A stretch of DNA of 64,000 bases from Algoriphagus lutimaris (GTDB lineage Bacteria > Bacteroidota > Bacteroidia > Cytophagales > Cyclobacteriaceae). Made by a program: the position numbers and the translations under genes. The stretch is taken from the NCBI RefSeq assembly GCF_017051705.1, contig NZ_JAFIDJ010000002.1, positions 268,384-332,383 on the forward strand, given 5' to 3'. The notes beneath the pieces were generated by a model. That model ran no database searches. It was not told the origin of the DNA and saw only the letters and a list, made by a program, of their open reading frames with translations. This document shows positions 61,445 through 64,000 of the stretch, piece by piece (the stretch's first letter is position 1; the number at the start of each line of letters is the position of its first letter).

Positions 61445-64000
61445 TTACCAAGTTCTACTTCCTCCAGGTCTTCTGCGCTCCCAAGGGTTATTTGAAGGTT
61501 CTGGTTGTTTGAAATTACCAATGATATAAGTAAAGGTTAACATCCCATATCTCGTCAAAACATTTGTGAAAACATCGGTCACCGAAACGTCGGAAATAGT
61601 TCTTTGGATGCTATTGTTCTGGTTGAGCAAGTCAAAGATCATTACTTTCAACTCAGCTTTATTATTCTTAGCAAATCTATATCCGCCTTCAATATTCCAA
61701 AGCCAAAACGATTGATCAAATCCTTCGGACAAGCCACTGTATAAGCTATGATTGATATTATTTCCAATAAATAACTTTCCTCCATTTGGAGAATAATACA
61801 ATCTCAGATTGGACTCCTGTACGTAGAAATTATTATCCTGCGTAGTTTGAAGACTGGAATTGACAATATTATAATTACCTGTCGTACTCAAGGTGAAATC
61901 TACATTCTCACTGATGTTTGAGGTAAAGGTAATCCCTTGCCTTAAAGACAGGTTATCATTGAGATTTCTTTCCCCATTGATCAACCCAGGAATTCTATTG
62001 AAATTCACCCGGGTATTCATATTAAACTGAGTCTTGATCCCTTTTATTGGAGTTCCGTAAGTGAAGAAGAAGGTGGTTCTAAAGTTGCCGTCCAAGTTGA
62101 TGGGCTGGGTAATTTGCCCTCCAGGTCTCAACAAAATCTCTCCATTGATCAAAGTGTCTTGCGCTGTCAAAAAGGTGCTTGAACCTATGTAATTCTTCGT
62201 GCCTGAGTAATTAAAAAACATAAACATGGTGTGGTTCTTCTCCATATTTATTTTGCTCATGTTGAGGAATATATTGTGATTATAGCTTTGCCCCAGATTT
62301 GGATTCCCAACACTCAAGTTCAATGGATTTTGATTATTTACTACATTTTGAAGCTGAGACACATTTGGTTCATCGGTATTGGTTCTATACCTCATCCGGT
62401 AAGAAATTCCAGTCTCTCTATTTCTATAGCTCAAACTTGCCCCCGGCAAAATATTATTGAAGCTTCTATTGAACACTCCTGGCTCTGGAAAAAAAGCCTC
62501 ATTATCTAATTTCGCATTTTGATAATCTAGGTTGAAGTTCAAGTTTAACCCATTGTTATTGTAGGCATAGCCTGAACGTACTCGTTGGGTTATAAACTTG
62601 TTATCAAACTCATTACTCAAGGCAGTATCCAAGAGATAAATCCCTTGTTCTGCACCCAGCACATATGTCTTTTGATCTGAGTTAGATTTATTATTTCCAA
62701 CTTGATAACCAATAGTACCTATTGACTTCTCTCCCAAAGGTTCGGTCAACGTCGCATTGACCCTATAGTTAAACCCTTTGGAAAGAGTATAAGTCTCCTG
62801 TAATGTCGTATCTAAAACCTCTCTTTTATAATCTATGCTGGCAGCAAGCAAATCGGAAATTTGATCCCGATTGGACCAGGTTGTATTGATATCCGTGGAA
62901 AAAGTTCTCCCTTTTTTATCAAATTTATATCGATAGGTAATGTTGTTAGAAATATTGTAAGTCTTATTCTCAGCATTGGTAATGGATCTTAAGGCACTTA
63001 AAGAATCTCCTGTACTCGCAGTGGTCAATGCATCCCGGTCACTGTAACTAGTACTGTTTTGAATGGATACATTGGGAGTCACAATAAAGGAATTCTTGTC
63101 ATTTAAATCGGCTTCCAATCTTCCGCTAAATCGATGATTGTAATTGTCTGTAGTACTGATCAGGTTTTCCTGATAATACTGGGTCAAACTTTCATTGACC
63201 ACTGTTTCTCGATTGGTGATTTCCTGTAAATTATTTGCTGAGTTATTGAAAAAATAGCTACCTGTAAAATTCACTTTTTGCCCCCATTTATCAGAGTAAT
63301 TAAGGCCTATAGAATTGGTAGTATTGATGCCACTATTATTTCCTGCATTGAAATTATTATTTCCTCCGCCAAAGCCTCCTCGGCCTCTACCTCTATCTCC
63401 TCCTGAACTATTGGCGTTCACTCCGGCCAAATCCTGACTAGAAAAGTTTTGTTGATTGATATTATTCGCCAATCCTAAAATTGAAATTCTTCTGTCCCCA
63501 CTAAACAAGTTCAAACTTCCTCCTGCAGAATATCGATCGTCCGTTCCATACCCTCCATATACACGTCCGAATTTCCCATTTTTTCGATCTTCTCTTAAAA
63601 TGATGTTTATCGTTTTGGTATAAGACCCATCATCGAAACCTGTCAATCTACTTTGATCAGATCTTTGGTCCAACACCTCTACTCGGTCAATTGCATCGGC
63701 AGGAAGGTTCCTTAAGGCAATATTTGGATCAGAACCGAAAAACTCTCTTCCATCAACCAAAATCTTTTGCACGGTTTCCCCTTGAGCCTGAACTTCGCCA
63801 TTTTGAATGGTGACCCCTGGTAGTTTTCTAATCAGATCCTCTGCTTGGGCATTTTGTTGTGTTTTAAAGGCTGAAGCATTGAAGGAAGTGGTATCCCCTC
63901 TCATTTCCCCAACAGGAGACTGCCCCTCAATCACTACTTCTCCCAACGTCTGGGTATCTTCATTTAACACCAAGATGCCCAAATCAGCTGGTTCACGAAA
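61445..64000 (-). CDS. TonB-dependent outer-membrane receptor (5' end outside the window)
   Basis: The frame is open to the right window edge, so the signal peptide and most of the N-terminal regulatory-like domain are missing. The visible 851 residues begin FREPADLGILVLNEDTQTLG, run into a plug domain (EDLIRKLPGVTIQNGEVQAQ, then KILVDGREFFGSDP) and a large beta barrel of the OMP_b-brl_3 kind. It ends GNFKQPEPSNNPWERRRPGG then SRTW. A Gly/Arg/Asn-rich loop lies near 195-222 of the visible part. The substrate is unknown and no SusD partner follows on this side. Confidence 0.9.
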   Translation of the reverse strand, partial: FREPADLGILVLNEDTQTLGEVVIEGQSPVGEMRGDTTSFNASAFKTQQNAQAEDLIRKLPGVTIQNGEVQAQGETVQKILVDGREFFGSDPNIALRNLPADAIDRVEVLDQRSDQSRLTGFDDGSYTKTINIILREDRKNGKFGRVYGGYGTDDRYSAGGSLNLFSGDRRISILGLANNINQQNFSSQDLAGVNANSSGGDRGRGRGGFGGGNNNFNAGNNSGINTTNSIGLNYSDKWGQKVNFTGSYFFNNSANNLQEITNRETVVNESLTQYYQENLISTTDNYNHRFSGRLEADLNDKNSFIVTPNVSIQNSTSYSDRDALTTASTGDSLSALRSITNAENKTYNISNNITYRYKFDKKGRTFSTDINTTWSNRDQISDLLAASIDYKREVLDTTLQETYTLSKGFNYRVNATLTEPLGEKSIGTIGYQVGNNKSNSDQKTYVLGAEQGIYLLDTALSNEFDNKFITQRVRSGYAYNNNGLNLNFNLDYQNAKLDNEAFFPEPGVFNRSFNNILPGASLSYRNRETGISYRMRYRTNTDEPNVSQLQNVVNNQNPLNLSVGNPNLGQSYNHNIFLNMSKINMEKNHTMFMFFNYSGTKNYIGSSTFLTAQDTLINGEILLRPGGQITQPINLDGNFRTTFFFTYGTPIKGIKTQFNMNTRVNFNRIPGLINGERNLNDNLSLRQGITFTSNISENVDFTLSTTGNYNIVNSSLQTTQDNNFYVQESNLRLYYSPNGGKLFIGNNINHSLYSGLSEGFDQSFWLWNIEGGYRFAKNNKAELKVMIFDLLNQNNSIQRTISDVSVTDVFTNVLTRYGMLTFTYIIGNFKQPEPSNNPWERRRPGGSRTW

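Overview
The window looks like a 64 kb stretch of a Bacteroidota chromosome, most likely a marine or aquatic Cytophagales of the Cyclobacteriaceae (Algoriphagus-like) type. The support is: TAnnTTTG promoter boxes, almost no Shine-Dalgarno sequences, lamin-tail and outer-membrane beta-barrel proteins, DUF4834, DUF2851 and DUF2061 genes, a 939-residue CarB, and a two-gene atpDC unit. Family and genus are inference.

Layout. Bases 1-4545 are accessory DNA on the 3' side of an initiator tRNA gene: the end of an acidic repeat protein, a two-gene unit (DUF262/DUF1524 GmrSD-like nuclease plus SMC/RecF-like ATPase, overlapping by 11 bp), and an orphan phage terminase small subunit. This is the best candidate for an undescribed system. 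The tRNA (4546-4618) has its own promoter, and a broken 5'-half tRNA copy lies in its leader. From 5003 to 15251 come era-der, a SprT-like protease, scpB, a DksA-like gene, a large lamin-tail protein, asd and a THUMP-like methyltransferase. From 15276 to 30360 come carB, a deformylase, an Uup-like ABC-F protein, AlkD, a dead TonB-receptor tail, an orphan response regulator, a nucleoside phosphorylase, trhO, a NeuD-like acyltransferase, DUF2851, pyrF, a flippase-like protein and a GT2 enzyme. From 30480 to 43046 come two GT39 enzymes, hpf, xerC, rpsU with a strong Shine-Dalgarno, an alpha-L-fucosidase, atpDC, an NlpC/P60 lipoprotein, ddl and metK.

Bases 44944-52498 hold a sulfate-assimilation locus on the minus strand: Rrf2 regulator, DUF2061, cysH (APS-reductase type), cysD, cysN, sulfite reductase with a C-terminal extension, cobA and a siroheme synthase domain. 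Together they take sulfate to sulfide through APS without an APS kinase, and make the siroheme the reductase needs. Three palindromes sharing CCCTA half-sites sit before rrf2, before the DUF2061 gene and before the reductase, which suggests self-contained Rrf2 control. Bases 54680-59418 hold cytochrome c maturation genes ccmB, C, D-like, E and F. CcmE has CxxxY in place of the usual HxxxY, and no ccmA is present. The window closes with pheS, a fasciclin protein and a 5'-truncated TonB-dependent receptor.

Recurrent themes are promoters whose -7 box lies only 3-4 nt before the start codon, which suggests leaderless mRNAs; terminators that overlap stop codons; and two single-base T-tract deletions that break reading frames. 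No CRISPR array, rRNA, insertion sequence or recognisable riboswitch was seen.
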